Positions 36,981 to 49,398 of a stretch of 64,000 nucleotides of DNA are shown here, one piece after another. Numbering within the stretch: position 1 is the first letter of the stretch; every line of letters begins with the position of its first letter. Origin of the DNA: Polytrichum commune (lineage: Eukaryota > Streptophyta > Polytrichopsida > Polytrichales > Polytrichaceae); NCBI GenBank assembly GCA_950295325.1, contig OX485808.1, positions 39,142,527 through 39,206,526 of the forward strand, read 5' to 3'. The notes below the pieces were generated by a model. The model saw nothing but the letters and a program-made list of their open reading frames with translations. It was not told the origin of the DNA and ran no database searches. The position numbers and the translations under genes are program-made.

Positions 36981-37763
36981 CTAGACGCCTCCTGTCGGTA
37001 CCCCATCCTCAAATTGAACTCCATTGCTCATATGCTCGCATCTTGTGCATCGATCTAAATTATCCTTAGCGAAGAGAATTTGCCTCGCTGGGATGATCAC
37101 ATTGTCATCGGACGCATTCTTTTGTCTTGCCCATGATGCCACAACACAATCCAGAGATTGACGAGCTGGAGCATAATCCTTGAGCCTCGTCCACCTAAAA
37201 CATTTTGCGGTGTCCCATTCCTCATAACGATCATCCAATGTCTTCTTGCTCCTCTGCCCAAGGACCGGTACATAATATACAATCTCAATTGAACGAGGAT
37301 GAGGACCAACATGTGCTAAATTTGGCTCGGAAATCACTCGTCCCATCCAAACAGGATTAGGACAATCATCACTAGGACGTAGTAAGACATAGTGACCGAC
37401 CCTAATGTGTGCACCCGGACGAAAGGTCTCGGCGGGTCGAGAACTAGCTGGCCCCACATATGCATAGTCGGTCATGTTCTCCTCAAGTAGATGCACATTG
37501 TCCTCATGTAGGGCTGCTGCAATCGAGAACCGTGAAGAAGGCCAAAAGGGCTCGCTAAGCTCAGATGGAGTTGGCGGTAAAGGAAGATCCATAGCCGCAA
37601 GCACATTCTCCCAATATGAAATTGTTGGCGCAATGGACTCCATATATTTACCCAAACTATCTTGATTTGTTGTATCCTTCCAATACTTAATAAAACCTTG
37701 AAGTCCAAGTTTTATGTTGACAGAATCCTTCCTCTCCCTTTTTGGGACGGGTCGGGGACAACC
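36981..37763 (-). CDS. Transposase-like gene, C-terminal exon
   Basis: This exon follows an acceptor (TTCTTGTAG) and joins in phase 1 to the exon ending at 37904, so the frames match. It encodes about 260 residues. A basic start (RPVPKRERKD) and helical segment are followed by GHYVLLRPSDD...PVWMGRVISEP, which resembles a small beta-barrel of the BAH/SH3 kind seen at the end of related element proteins, and then EEWDTAKCFRW. It ends at a stop next to 36981. The beta-barrel assignment is a weak inference from the pattern alone. The intron of about 140 bp holds one GC palindrome. Confidence 0.65.
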   Translation of the reverse strand, partial: GCPRPVPKRERKDSVNIKLGLQGFIKYWKDTTNQDSLGKYMESIAPTISYWENVLAAMDLPLPPTPSELSEPFWPSSRFSIAAALHEDNVHLLEENMTDYAYVGPASSRPAETFRPGAHIRVGHYVLLRPSDDCPNPVWMGRVISEPNLAHVGPHPRSIEIVYYVPVLGQRSKKTLDDRYEEWDTAKCFRWTRLKDYAPARQSLDCVVASWARQKNASDDNVIIPARQILFAKDNLDRCTRCEHMSNGVQFEDGVPTGGV

Positions 37764-37903
37764 TACAAGAACAAACATACATTGAGGTCAGAGCTATACC
37801 TTGGATTAACGGTCCACGGGCGATCGCCCGTGGGCCACGGACAACACACCTTGTAGTAGGTAGTGCACTTCCATAGCAATACCAACCTCACAACCACTAA
37901 CCT

Positions 37904-39930
37904 GGTGGGAACATGGTTTTCTTCGTGATTGGATCCACATTCCAGAGCGCAATCCCACCTTCTGGTGACCAACTTGGATCTGTACAAAAAACTTTGTATT
38001 GCATCAATGGCAATCCTTGAGGGTCGACATAAAAACGGAATTGGTGTGCCTTGGAATGCCCTATAAGTCGGTCTTGACCAAACTCACTGTAGTAGCCTTT
38101 CACCCATCCCTTGAAGTCAACAACCTCATGTATCAAGGACGGGACAATAGTGGGATCCCCAGCAGCCATGAATGACGCCATGAGGTCTGGGAGGGTATGG
38201 CAATCCTCAATCTTCAGCCTTTGTCCAAACCTACCGAACATTGCATCCACATCCTCATGCGTATGTCCAACAATTAGGAAAGACACCCGGACTTCACGAA
38301 AGATTCCCTTTGCCGTCAGAGCAGACCAAAACAACATGTTGTATTTTGATTTGTTATCCTTCGCACAATTGTCCATCTGGACAAGCAAGAGGGGTGGCAA
38401 ACTCGTAGGCGGAATAATATCGGTTGGTGGTAAAGGAAGTGTTGCTGAACACTTCTCTACACCGACCACCAGTGCGTCGTGCAAAGGGTCACCTATGGAA
38501 GATATAGGAATGTCTCGACTGGAGCACACGGGTTCGACCTCAAGTTGACAAAGCAACTTCATGATGGATGTGATGGTGAAGTTCACATCAGATGGGTACA
38601 TGTCAAGAACATAATGCGCGTAATTCACATCAGAGTGTCCACGTGCAATCATCCCGGCAATGGATATTGGGAACCGCTCGTATTTATCAACACGTTTGTT
38701 TTTGTGCGCGAAAACAGGAAGCGTTGTTTTTCCATAATCCATTTTGTCATGGATGATACAGAGGACCTCATTCGGAGAGTACTTTGATAAGATCCTATCT
38801 TTATAGTAATTGTTTCTATGGGACTCCTGCAATGATAGATGCTTGTTGCTAGCCTTCGAGATGGCCAAGTACCCAGAAGTGCCTTTTGTATGTATTCGTA
38901 ACAAATCCTTGAAAGCTGCACAGGTTCCACAACGCGAGAAGTTGTCACCAGGGCTCTTTATAACATACTGCTTGAAATGTTGCCGATGAAGGCGGCTTAA
39001 ATTTGACATAGAGACAGGCGCGTAACCGAGGTCTTTGTCCAAGTCGTTCACTTCCTCCAATAGGTTGGTCCACGTTGTTCCTACAGGGAGCATCTCCGTT
39101 CCAATTTTTTCACCAGTTGGAAGAGTCCGAGTCATATGGGGCATTGAGTCCGCTCTACCTTCAACCAAAACTCCAAGTGTAGCTTGTGCCTGCACTGTGT
39201 TCGCCCTTGGCTTTTTAGTTCCTGTATTCCCATGATCGCGGGCCCTAACCCCCATCAAGCTCTCGGTCTTGTTCCTATTAAATTGTGCCCTTGATATCAT
39301 GTAGATGTTCATCCAAGCACGAGTGCAAACTGTTCTTCCTTCCACAACAACCGTCTCCCTACCACTGTGCTCTTGTCTCTGGATCGTTTGAAACACTGCA
39401 AGGGCAATGAGCTTCCGGGCATTGAATGGCAATGTAAAGTAGTGTTCCCGAATACTTATCAACAAAGGCCTTGGAAATAACTGGCAACAATGCTCCTTGC
39501 AGCAATCCACCATAGACAACATCCGTGCCCCCTCCTCAGTGGCTCCCCAAATTCTTTTCCCAGGTGCCCGAGGTGCAGTAATCCTTGCAGTGTTGTATCG
39601 GCGCTTTCCAAGCAAACGCCGACGACTCGTATCTTCGTGGGTTGCATTATGATGGGCCATCAATATTTCCGCTAATGTATGTCCTTCAAATTTCGTGAGG
39701 GCTAGGGGCCATCGGTGTAGAGTATTCTCTCAATCCCCGGAAATGACATTTCCAGTGGGGTTCAAGATAATAACTCCAACATCTTCATCGCCCAGTATAT
39801 TGTTGTCAACACAATCCAGCGGGTTGGTATTGCAAATTAGCCCATCACACAAAGGGCGATCCTCTTCATCAAAGAGAGTAACTGCCTTACCCTTCAAGTC
39901 CTTCCTCGACAATCCAATGTAATGCGGAAT
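37904..39930 (-). CDS. DDE transposase-like protein (DUF7869-type), main exon, one premature stop
   Basis: One continuous frame runs from an acceptor (GATGTTTAG) at 39931 to the donor (CCAG|GTTAGT) at 37904, broken only by a TGA at about 39728. An ATG after the stop (39660) would give 587 residues. Motifs, counted from there: CGTC zinc-like pair (~245), HDKMDYGK (~305), VQMDNCAKDNK (~430), and IVGHTHEDVDAMFGRF (~467). These acidic motifs in order fit an RNase H-fold DDE transposase, and HTHxDxD is characteristic of the DUF7869 group found in many eukaryotic elements (family name from memory). It probably acts on the element's termini in the nucleus. The TGA may derive from CGA by C-to-T change. 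Upstream exons were not resolved. Confidence 0.75.
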
Positions 39931-41639
39931 CTAAACATCAAGAATGAAGCAAGTTAATGCACTATAAAACCATATAGAGAACACGCATCATCAAATAGAC
40001 CCTAAGTAGCCAAACTTAACCTTATATTGTGGAATGTATACGCTTATCCATGTAGGTGAAATTGTGGCATGTAGATGAAATTATAACTCCTATGAAGAAA
40101 CACGTAATACAAATGTAGTAACTTGCTCCAACAATAACACTAAGATATATAAGCTCAAAAAGAGTACATCCCAGATACTTCCACGGGCGATCGCCCGTGG
40201 GGGATCTAAACTCCTGGGCGACGACACCCACGGGCGCGCTCTTGAGATGACTATACTACTACTCAAGGGAATTTGAGGCCACCACGGGCGCACCCGTGAG
40301 AGGCGCCTCCTATTGATAAGCTAATGTGTTTGGAGACACTACGGGCGCCCTCGTGGGGGACCCCACGGGCTCACTAGCGTGCAACATTGGATTAGAGACA
40401 CTAACCTCTTCATCTACTTGAGCCCCTCTCTCTATGGTTTGGTTTCTCAAGAGTCAAGAGGATGGGCGTCAATGAGAAGAAACAAATGAGCATCCAAATG
40501 GTTGCCCTTATATAGAAGGTGAGCATTCCCTCCAATTTCAAAGGTACATAATGTGCATTCCCTCCAATTCCGCCTACCACAAGGTCATCGCGTACTATCT
40601 CTCTACCATATAACTTAATCATGACCGATGGTAGTGGAGTTCTATGTCGTATGTTCATGACGTACAAATAGAGTACTAGGGCAAGGAGATTCTTAGTTGG
40701 TACTTATTGGGCTCAAGTTTTTCACCACCATGCATGTAATATTTGGCCGCTCGTAGCCTACATGCAAGGCTAATTCATACGGACATTGTATTAAGCTTAG
40801 GAACCCACTTAGGTTCAACTTCACATCCAAAGTGTCACGTGTCATAAATTTTATCATATTCCTTGAATTCATTCTGAACTTGGGGTCATCGTGATTGTGT
40901 TTTCAAAGATTGCTTTCCAAATGTTTGTGAATTTTTATTTCTTAAAATTCCACGTTAGTATATAACTTTGGATCACTTTCACTAAAACCTTTGCAATGTA
41001 ATGGACATGTCCACTTTACCGTGCTTCCACCCATGAGTGTGTGTGTGTGATTATTGGTAATTAGTGTTACTAGACATATACGTGTTGATACCTTCCATAT
41101 TGCGACCCCTTCTTGTGCCTCCATAGGCATACAATTCCTAATGCAAGACATCTATTCGCATTCTTGTGAGGATTCCAAATGAGGGACATGTATAGGACCA
41201 ACAGTTTACAAAAATCTCATGTTAAGGTTAATGAAAAGAATAAATCTAGTAGTTCGTTGGGAGGTTGTACATTTTTTCTCAACGTGGAAATGCACCTCTA
41301 GTATTTCAAAGGCTAAATATCATGATAGAGCGTGAATAATCAACAATCATCATTGTGATATCAACATTATATTTTAGAATGGGGATTGATCGTTCAATTT
41401 TGAAGTATCAATACACATACCGAAGGCTTTCATTCCTACAAACTCCTAGTATGCCTATTAATGATGAATATGGCTCATATACTTCAAGGTTTACAACATT
41501 GGGTTATTTTATGTGCAATTAAAATGCATATCAGTGAATTTTTAAGAGAGACACAACTATATCTAGATGATGCCACTATTCGAACTCTTAAATAATATTT
41601 AATTAATTTAACTCTTAAACTCTTGGTTCTTGCGTTTCT

Positions 41640-41683
41640 TAAGGCTACTTTACACGCGGAGCAAGAGTTGTGACCATGAAAAT
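41640..41683 (+). repeat. MITE family X end fragment
   Basis: AGGCTACTTTACACGCGGAG...GTGACCATGAAA resembles the left end of family X at 6875 and 14494. The other end was not found. Confidence 0.45.
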
Positions 41684-42069
41684 CTACGTTGACCATTTGG
41701 AAACCATCCATATGAAAATAGAAGTCAACTTTTTTTCAAGTTATGGGGCCTCAAGCTTAGTGTTAAGTGAAAGTAAGCGGAACAATTTAATAAGTCTAGA
41801 ACCCAAGTGTACATGCACAGTTGGGGCACCCAAAATGAATGTCCCTCGTCAATGCTTAGGAATATAATTGAATTATGGAACTCTTATTACATGTGATTGT
41901 GGACTGTTGATTCATTTATCAAAGCGCTGCAGATATGGTATTTTACATATACAAACATATCCATATATAGAGACATGTATATATATATATATATGTATGT
42001 TCAAACTTATATATATATATATGTATATGTATTTATATATGTATGAACTAATACAATATACAATGAACT

Positions 42070-42233
42070 TGTATATGTTCAATGAATCGAGTATACTGTG
42101 TAGTATGTCAAACCTATAGCTCGACTATCTAGAGCCAAGAATAATGATTATTCATTGAAATAGAGTTCTATTATGGTGTTTCATTTGTTTCTCAAGCAAT
42201 AATTGAAGGAGTGAAGAAAAAAACGATACCACC
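42070..42233 (+). repeat. 164-bp direct repeat, copy 1
   Basis: Starts TGTATATGTTCAATGAATC and ends AACGATACCACC. It differs from 43529-43692 at about two positions. Confidence 0.9.
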
Positions 42234-43350
42234 TAGACTTAGTCTTTGGGAAGGGTCTATAGGATGCGCCACAAAACTAGCAATAAGTGAATTGGGTATT
42301 GACAACAAAGTGACCTTTAAGACCGACCTTCCAATATGCCAACATAATTTTGTGGGTAGCAAATTAAAAAAGGAACAATGTGGACCTACGATTTGACCAA
42401 TCATTTGCTGGTAGAGTTAGAAACCATCATTACATTGGCTACATTGACTTATATTGTAGTCACTGAAGATACTATGTGATTGGAGATACTTATATTGATT
42501 GAAGATAAATATAAGTTTGAAAGTTTGGCAGCAACAAGAGCAAAGACATGAGCTGACCTTTTACCATGCCAACTTATCTTTAAAATTTGGCTCTCTTAAT
42601 AAGCCTTTAACCCACCTTGAACTGACCCGAGATAGAGGCCGGTGTGAGGTGGCACCACTAATGGCACATAAAATTGTTTGTCCGTGGGCCTTGGCATTTA
42701 TATAATGTTGGTTTTGGGTGGGGTGTTGGTTCTAGCAACCTCTACCTTATAGGTACTCAACTTAATAATGCAAATAATACTCTGTCTATGGTATTTAGTG
42801 TCACATACTTAATAATGCAAATCTTTCCCAAGGCTTGCCATATGAGATAGTCAGTGAATGCATGTTAATACTTTGTCTATGGTATTTAGTGTCACATGTA
42901 GAGTAGTGTCACTTACCCTAGTTTGAGGCATTTGTTAGAATACACTAGTGACCAACAACTTCAACATTAGTGTGACCTCATGACACTTGGCATTCAAGTG
43001 CACTTACTAATTATTTGGCATGGGCATGTTCAATAATGTTATGAGGTGTATGCCTATGCTTCACACATGATCTACAAGGTCACTAAAGAGTACACAAACG
43101 ACGCTTGGCATTAGACTTATGCTCAAGAATATCTTCCTCAATCATTCTAGAATGTAAACACATGACATTTGCCATTTAGTAAGCTCAAGAATATCTCCTC
43201 TTTGCACACTAAAACAAAAAATCGTCATCTAAAGTATCGCAATGTGCTACAATAAATGTCATAATTTAAATATTTGTTCACTTTGAGCAGTTTCTTATGT
43301 TGACAAATAATATCATATTGCCAACACTTTGAGACCCCTAGCTAGGCATC

Positions 43351-43527
43351 TAGTATAGGCCCTTCACAAATAGCGCACATGACACGAAATACCATGAACA
43401 TTGGACACCAATGTCACTTATTAGGGTGGTTCAACATTTTAATTTATGTGTTATCTTTAATCACGTGATTTATGTCATGTTCCTTAAAGTCCAAACTAGC
43501 TATTATACTATTTGGGTAAATCAAGAT
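43351..43527 (+). repeat. Repeat R2, copy 1
   Basis: Contains TAGTATAGGCCCTTCACAAA and TTTAATCACGTG. Recurs within 46621-46942 and 47112-47431. It ends immediately before the second 164-bp repeat. Confidence 0.9.
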
Positions 43528-43528
43528 G

Positions 43529-43692
43529 TGTATATGTTCAATGAATCAAGTATACTGTGTAGTATGTCAAACCTATAGCTCGACTATCTAGAGCCAAGAA
43601 TAATGATTATTCATTGAAATAGAGTTCTATTATGGTGTTTCATTTGTTTCTCAAGCAGTAATTGAAGGAGTGAAGAAAAAAACGATACCACC
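43529..43692 (+). repeat. 164-bp direct repeat, copy 2
   Basis: Near-identical to 42070-42233. The spacing of 1.46 kb and the abutment to repeat R2 suggest a local segmental duplication rather than LTRs, because no primer-binding site or polypurine tract is seen. Confidence 0.9.
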
Positions 43693-45925
43693 CAACAAGA
43701 AAAACTCAAGAACCTCAACATACCCAAAAAATAATGAAATCCTTATACCAACTTGCCATAAAATACCTCACCTATTCAATCATATACAAAATAAAACTAA
43801 AAGTAGTCCATTGACAAACCACCATAGAACCCTGTTAAAATACCTCAATACCACCCACACACCCTCAACTACGCCCCCACCCCTCTCTTCAAACTTCCAC
43901 ATAGAAGCCCACCTTTCAAAAAAAAAAAAAACGGGTAGATACCTCACCTTACATCATGGACACCCATTATCTACGTTAGGAGAATGGGCTCATATTTACG
44001 CTAAGGTAACAGGAGGCCACTTAAGTTAGCTTCCTATTGGACACTTATATTTGGCTTGGAATTGGCAATATTGTTGCTTTAATTGAAAGGGTGAGTAATA
44101 CATGTTGATTTAGCCACCTTTGCAAAAAACAAACTACACCTATCATCCTTCATAATTAGGAGTGTTATCCACCAACCTATGACACATTTGATTTTGTAAG
44201 TGAAGTGGGCAAATTAAGAGGTTGCATATGGTTGTGAGGTGCCAACCACTTGCATAGTGGGTATTTTATAATGATAACCTAATTTGGCAACATTTCATCT
44301 TATTCATGACCAATTTAAAAACATGACACAACAAATGTTGGCATTAAACTTCGTTTTCATTGACAAATGACCCATGTAGAATTTGCTAGTGTCGCCATCC
44401 ACTTACACAACATTGAACAATGTAAGAGTTGCTTGCTTTAAAACCAAATTGGAAAGTAGAGAATCTTTGATTCCAGAGCCTAGACGAACACCTTCCTCAA
44501 CTCCAATTTCAACAACTTTAGATTGCTTGGTCATGATTCGCAATTGTTATCCTGCTCAAGCTTCTAATGCTCGAATCCATCACCTAGATAATTTTAAGTA
44601 GGCTAGAGGTTTCCACAATAGCCTCATCAACCTTAGTGCATGAACACCAATGTTTCAACATTTTTAATATATATTCTACATTCCATACTTGCTCACAATT
44701 ATCTTCCTCTTGCATGCTACATTGTAATACATGACACTTGGGTGTGTAGTTAGGATTTTAAATAAGACATAAAGCCAATGAAATATTCAAGGAAGACTTC
44801 AAAGGTGATTCCGATATCATCTTGGTGTCACAAATTAATTTCACTAAGACATTCACATGATTAATTAAGGTTGTTTTGGTTTTGAATCGGTGTTTGGATG
44901 ATGATTCATAGGATAAAGTCTTACAAACTCTTACAACAATACATGCAATCGTGGTTGTCTCTCAATTCACACTATTTGCCCACCCAAGAGCTTGGCAGTG
45001 AATTGATTTCATTTAACAAACCCCTAGCAAAAGAAACTAAACATCTTTGAAAGCTGCATTACAATTGACTGATGGAGAGAGCATCCCTTGTAGGTTGGTC
45101 ACCCAAACTCAACTACCCCCAAAGAACGCCCAATTTATTGTAAAGGATAGTGTTTTCTTGTCATCATGTTTCTCATTATTGTCTATTAAGGTTTCGAACC
45201 CTCGATCTTCATCTCACAAAAAGCCACACGCCCCCCCCCCCCCCCCAAGAACACTAAGTTGAAGTCACACCCAACCCAACTCCTCATTAACACACTTAAT
45301 AACCTCTCACCAAGACCTCTCCCCAAATGTCCCATCTAATCAATCCCTACCTAAGATACAAAACCATTCATAAAGCCACGGTCACAAAGTTCCCCACCAA
45401 AAGGCAGTAAACACCTACATGTGAAGAGACTCTCTATTTACATTTGCTCACTTGCATAAGAAGTTGGTGATGCTATTTATCTATTTGCATGTCAATCTTT
45501 CACAATGATTACTTGGTCAACCTTTAATTATTGAAAAGCCAAAGCGCTTACAAAGTCTCTACATATGTCTTAAGTACTAAACCTACCTAATGTCCATATT
45601 TGAGCACATATAAGTCCAATCTTTTCTACACACTCTCTTTCTACCTATGGGGGGGGGGGGTGGGTTTTTCTTAGCTTCACACCTATTCACACAAATAAGT
45701 GAAGGCCCTAAACGTCCAAACAACCTTTTCAACATGAGTGATTATGAACTCATAAGTAATACATTTGAATTGCCCAATGGAATAACAGTACATCGTGCGA
45801 TGCCAAATATTAATGTAAAATAATGTTAATTCTAATAGGGTTTAGGGTTAAATGTAATAGGGTCATATATTTGCGTGGTGTTTTTATGGTTATTATTTTA
45901 AAAATTAGAATTCATGTATTTGCCA

Positions 45926-45951
45926 AACCCTAAACCCTAAACCCTAAAACC
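45926..45951. repeat. Interstitial telomere-like repeat
   Basis: About three to four CCCTAAA units. A further pair (GGTTTAGGGTTTAGGG) lies near 49518. Confidence 0.85.
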
Positions 45952-46620
45952 AAACAATCACATTATGGAACCGGCTGGACTTGGAAACATTGGGATGTTG
46001 ACCGATTATGCCCAAAAATCAGACCAGCCACTCCCACCATCATGGAAGGTTCGCACGCACTTTCTAAATTCACTGTCGGTCCAACAAATCATTGGCTCGG
46101 ATTCCACTAATGTTATGGGTCCACAATGCCATGGGTGCATCTTAAAAACATAATCAACCTTGAGTGTTGCTAACCACAATTTCAGTATTGAGTACATGTT
46201 TAATACATGGAAATGGGTCATGTGTTAGTTATTGGCCCAGGGGTGATGAAATAACATCTTTCCCCATCTTCAATTGTTTTTATGAACAACAATGGGTATT
46301 ATAAGATAATACTAGTTGTGACCATGAGACCCCATTTTATTGATGTTGTCAAGAAACACTTGGAAATATTGTGTAATAACACATCTTGGGTAGTAAAAAT
46401 TCACGCCCTACTTTTGGGGTCCATTACTAGAAGCAAAATGAATTAGTATATTAGGTGATTGACATACAAGTGTGTGCAAGAAACGTTACCACTACTATGA
46501 TAATGATTTACGTTACTATTTGTTTGAAGTTATTTTTCAATAGAAAATCAATGCAAGCCACATTCATTGTATTGCTCAAATCTTAATGTGGTTAATTATT
46601 TGTATTTTGTGCTTCAGAAT

Positions 46621-46942
46621 AGTCTACTAGACTTTCAAGTGGTATGCAAAACCTACATGGCATGGTCTACTATATATTGTGAGGAGCCCCTCAAACATTG
46701 GTAGGTCCAATGCAAAATTAGGGGTCATGGCAATCAATCAAATTGCCCTTGGCATCTAAAATTGCTAGTATAGGCCCTTCACAAATAGCGCACATGACAC
46801 GAAATACCATGAACATTGGACACCAATGTCACTTATTAGGGTGGTTCAACATTTAAATGTTTGTGTTATCTTTAATCACGTGGTTTATGTCATGTTCCTT
46901 AAAGTCCAAACTAGCTATTATACTATTTGGGTAAATCAAGAT
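46621..46942 (+). repeat. Long repeat including R2, copy 2
   Basis: Starts AGTCTACTAGACTTTCAAGT and runs through R2 to GGGTAAATCAAGAT. Near-identical to 47112-47431. Confidence 0.9.
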
Positions 46943-47111
46943 ACTATCAATAATATGTATAGCATCAGTTAACAGTAAATGGTGAACCACATTAATATAA
47001 TGTACTTCCTTGGGGTCACTTTACATTAGCTATCAAAAGCCCTTCACCCATGTTATACAACTTATGTGATTGGTCAAGAAGCCAGAGTGGGTTCAAGTTC
47101 ACCCATATGAA

Positions 47112-47431
47112 AAGTCTACTAGACTTTCAAGTGGTATGCAAAACCTACATGGCATGGTCTACTATATATTGTGATGAGCCCCTCAAACATTGGTAGGTCT
47201 AATGCAAAATTAGGGGTCATGGCAATCAATCAAATTGCCCTTGGCATCTAAAATTGCTAGTATAGGCCCTTCACAAATAGCGCACATGACACGAAATACC
47301 ATGAACATTGGACACCAATGTCACTTATTAGGGTGGTTTAACATTTAAATCTATGTGTTATCTTTAATCACGTGGTTTATGTCATGTGCCTTAAAGTCCA
47401 AACTAGCTATACTATTTGGGTAAATCAAGAT
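47112..47431 (+). repeat. Long repeat including R2, copy 3
   Basis: Near-identical to 46621-46942, about 490 bp downstream in the same orientation. Confidence 0.9.
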
Positions 47432-47694
47432 AGTTGGGGGTCATATTTGAACGGGTGAGTTATATTTTATCCTTTAGGCCTCATTGGATGGCAAAGGGTT
47501 AGCAACTCCAAACTTTGTTGTCAAAGGAGGGTGGGATTGTCTTTTGGAGCATGTTAAAGTATGTCTTTCAAAAACTTTGAATAAAGTATGTCTTTTAAGA
47601 TTCTATCAATAACTTATATTGATTGAAGATACTATGTGATTGAAGATACTTATATTGTAGTCACTGAAGATACTATGTCATTTTTTATTATATA

Positions 47695-47707
47695 TACACA
47701 TTTACAC

Positions 47708-47762
<55 letters not shown>

Positions 47763-47790
47763 TACATATACACATATACATATATACATA
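47695..47790. repeat. (ACACAT)n microsatellite
   Basis: About 12 ACACAT/CATACA units passing into TATACA repeats. Confidence 0.95.
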
Positions 47791-47949
47791 TATTGGTTCA
47801 TGTTGGTTCATTTTGGTTCATATCATGTTCCCATTGGGTTTCACATCCTGTATGTTTGTTCTTGTAGGTTGTTCCCATTGGGTTTTACATTGGGTTTGAA
47901 CATATAGGCAACTCCCAACTCAAGTGCTCATGTAGGCTCTCTTCCAATG

Positions 47950-49345
47950 ATGAATAGTGAAGTGGGCATGTAGGCTCACTTCACATGATGGCCTATTGTA
48001 GGTCCAATCGCAAGGAGGACGTGTACCTCGGCCGTCATATTCCCGTCCCTTCATCTCCCTCACGTCCCTCCATGGCCCTCCCATCCATCTCCTCTCCCAC
48101 CCATCTTTTCTTTTGTTCTTTTGTTCTTTTGTTCTTCTCCCTCCAGCCTCTTCCCGTCTCTCTTTCTCTTTCCCTCCCTCCCAAGGCGCCTTCAATGCTC
48201 TCGGACCAGCATTGAATTCCTCCCACCATGCAATGAATTCCTCCCAACATGCATTGAATTCCGCCAACAATGCCCTCGTTTCGTCTCCCACCTCCCCCTC
48301 ACTCACCTCTCTTCCCTCCTGGCTCCTTCCTCCATCCCTCACTCCCTCCCAGGCGCCATCGCCGGAATTCTCTTTGTCTTTTTCTTTGTCTTTCTATTTC
48401 TCATTCTCTTTCTCTTTCCCTCCTCGCCGTTTGGGTCGCACCCTTTGGGTCAGAACCTCTTCCCTCCATATTCCATTGCTCACACCCTTTTCTGTGGTTA
48501 CATTTCTGGCACATTTGGAAGAGTCTGGCATCAATTCCCATTTCCCACTCATTGCATCTTTCTGCAGTCCCAAACTCTCCATCAAACCTCCTTCAATCCA
48601 ATTAAGGTGAGTACTCAACAAAATTTCACCTATTCTTTGCAATCTGGTATGAGTGTAGGAGGCGAAATTGCTCCATTGATTCTTCTTTTTTGCTTGGTAT
48701 TGATTCTTGGAAGTTTTTTGCTTGGTATTGTCCCAGTGATCTCATTTGTTTGCTGAATTCTCCATGTTTCCTCCATTTTCATGTGCGCCATTGGTGTCCT
48801 CAATGGAATCAATCCTAAAGTGTTGTTTTGTAGGATTCTCTACAATCAGGGTATGAATGCATGTCTTTAGCCACAATCTGAAATGAGCTCCCATTCCCTT
48901 TCCTCAATTGCATTGCCCACTCTATGTATCTTTCTCCACTCTTGTTTTTTGCCTGTTATTGATTCTTGAATGTGCCCACAAATTCTGGCACATTGTTTGA
49001 TGAATATTTATTTGTAGTGGCCAGATTGTTGATCTCATGTGTTTGCTGCATTCTCCATATTTCCTTCTTTTCCATGTAGGCCATTGTTGTCGTCAATGGA
49101 ATCAAACCTAAAGTGTTTTTTTGTAGGATTCTCTTCAATCAGGTTATAAATGCATAGGTGAATGAAGGTCTGAATGTGGCTATGTGATCATCTATTGAAG
49201 ACATGATTAGCCAAACTCATATATTATTGGAGTGAAGAAAGGTCTGCATTGTGCTCAATTTGGGTTTTGAAGCTGATAATTGGGTTAGTTGATTGAATTT
49301 GTTCACTTTGTTTCACACATATGCTTTTGATTTCCTTGTGTCCAG
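47950..49345 (+). promoter_or_regulatory. Probable promoter / untranslated leader of the plus-strand element gene
   Basis: It starts with a CT-rich tract (TCTTTTGTTCTTTTG; CTCCCTCC) that keeps several frames open by composition. It includes three ~24-bp repeats of GAATTCCTCCCACCATGCA type near 48213-48280. A good donor (ATTAAG|GTGAGT) lies at 48605. A duplicated block around TTTGTAGGATTCTCTACAATCAGG recurs near 48832 and 49122, each with an acceptor-like TTTGTAG. This fits a spliced 5' leader; no coding function is supported. Confidence 0.4.
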
Positions 49346-49398
49346 GCAATTCTATTGACATTGCAGAGCAATTGCAATGACCCCACCAAGGAAACCTG
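49346..49398 (+). CDS. Candidate first coding exon of the H3-mimic gene
   Basis: It lies between an acceptor (CTTGTGTCCAG) and a strong donor (CCTG|GTGAGT). An ATG at 49377 encodes MTPPRKP and ends in phase 1. It could splice either to 50684 (giving MTPPRKPA followed by MARTKQTARK) or directly to 50815 (giving MTPPRKPVSGG); both keep frame. Whether it is used decides whether the H3-like tail is N-terminal or internal. Confidence 0.4.

Larger units (their letters stand above)
36694..40385. repeat. Left palindrome cluster (CACGGGCG...CGCCCGTG)
   Basis: Near-complete copies lie at 36926-36946, 37813-37833 (inside the transposase intron) and 40181-40200. Degenerate or half copies lie near 36694, 40228, 40282, 40340 and 40361. 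Centres are CTTTC or GATC. No copies are seen in the window outside 36469-58394. Confidence 0.85.
40386..47694. other. Palindrome-free middle of the 21.9-kb element, repeats but no gene
   Basis: No domain-bearing frame is seen. It contains a family X end fragment (41640-41683), duplicated blocks (42070 and 43529; 43351, 46621 and 47112), an R1 fragment (45962), poly-C (about 45231) and poly-G (about 45649) runs, and telomere-like CCCTAAA units (45926-45951). The composition resembles the host DNA outside the element. Confidence 0.5.

Noticed and set aside
42070-43692. 164-bp direct repeats as LTRs of a small TRIM retrotransposon
   Set aside because: No primer-binding site, no polypurine tract and no 5-bp target duplication is visible; the second copy abuts another duplicated block.
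48113-48756. Several overlapping plus-strand open frames, and a 140-codon minus-strand frame (47920-48342)
   Set aside because: They are kept open by CT-rich low-complexity sequence and short tandem repeats in three frames at once. More likely promoter or leader DNA.
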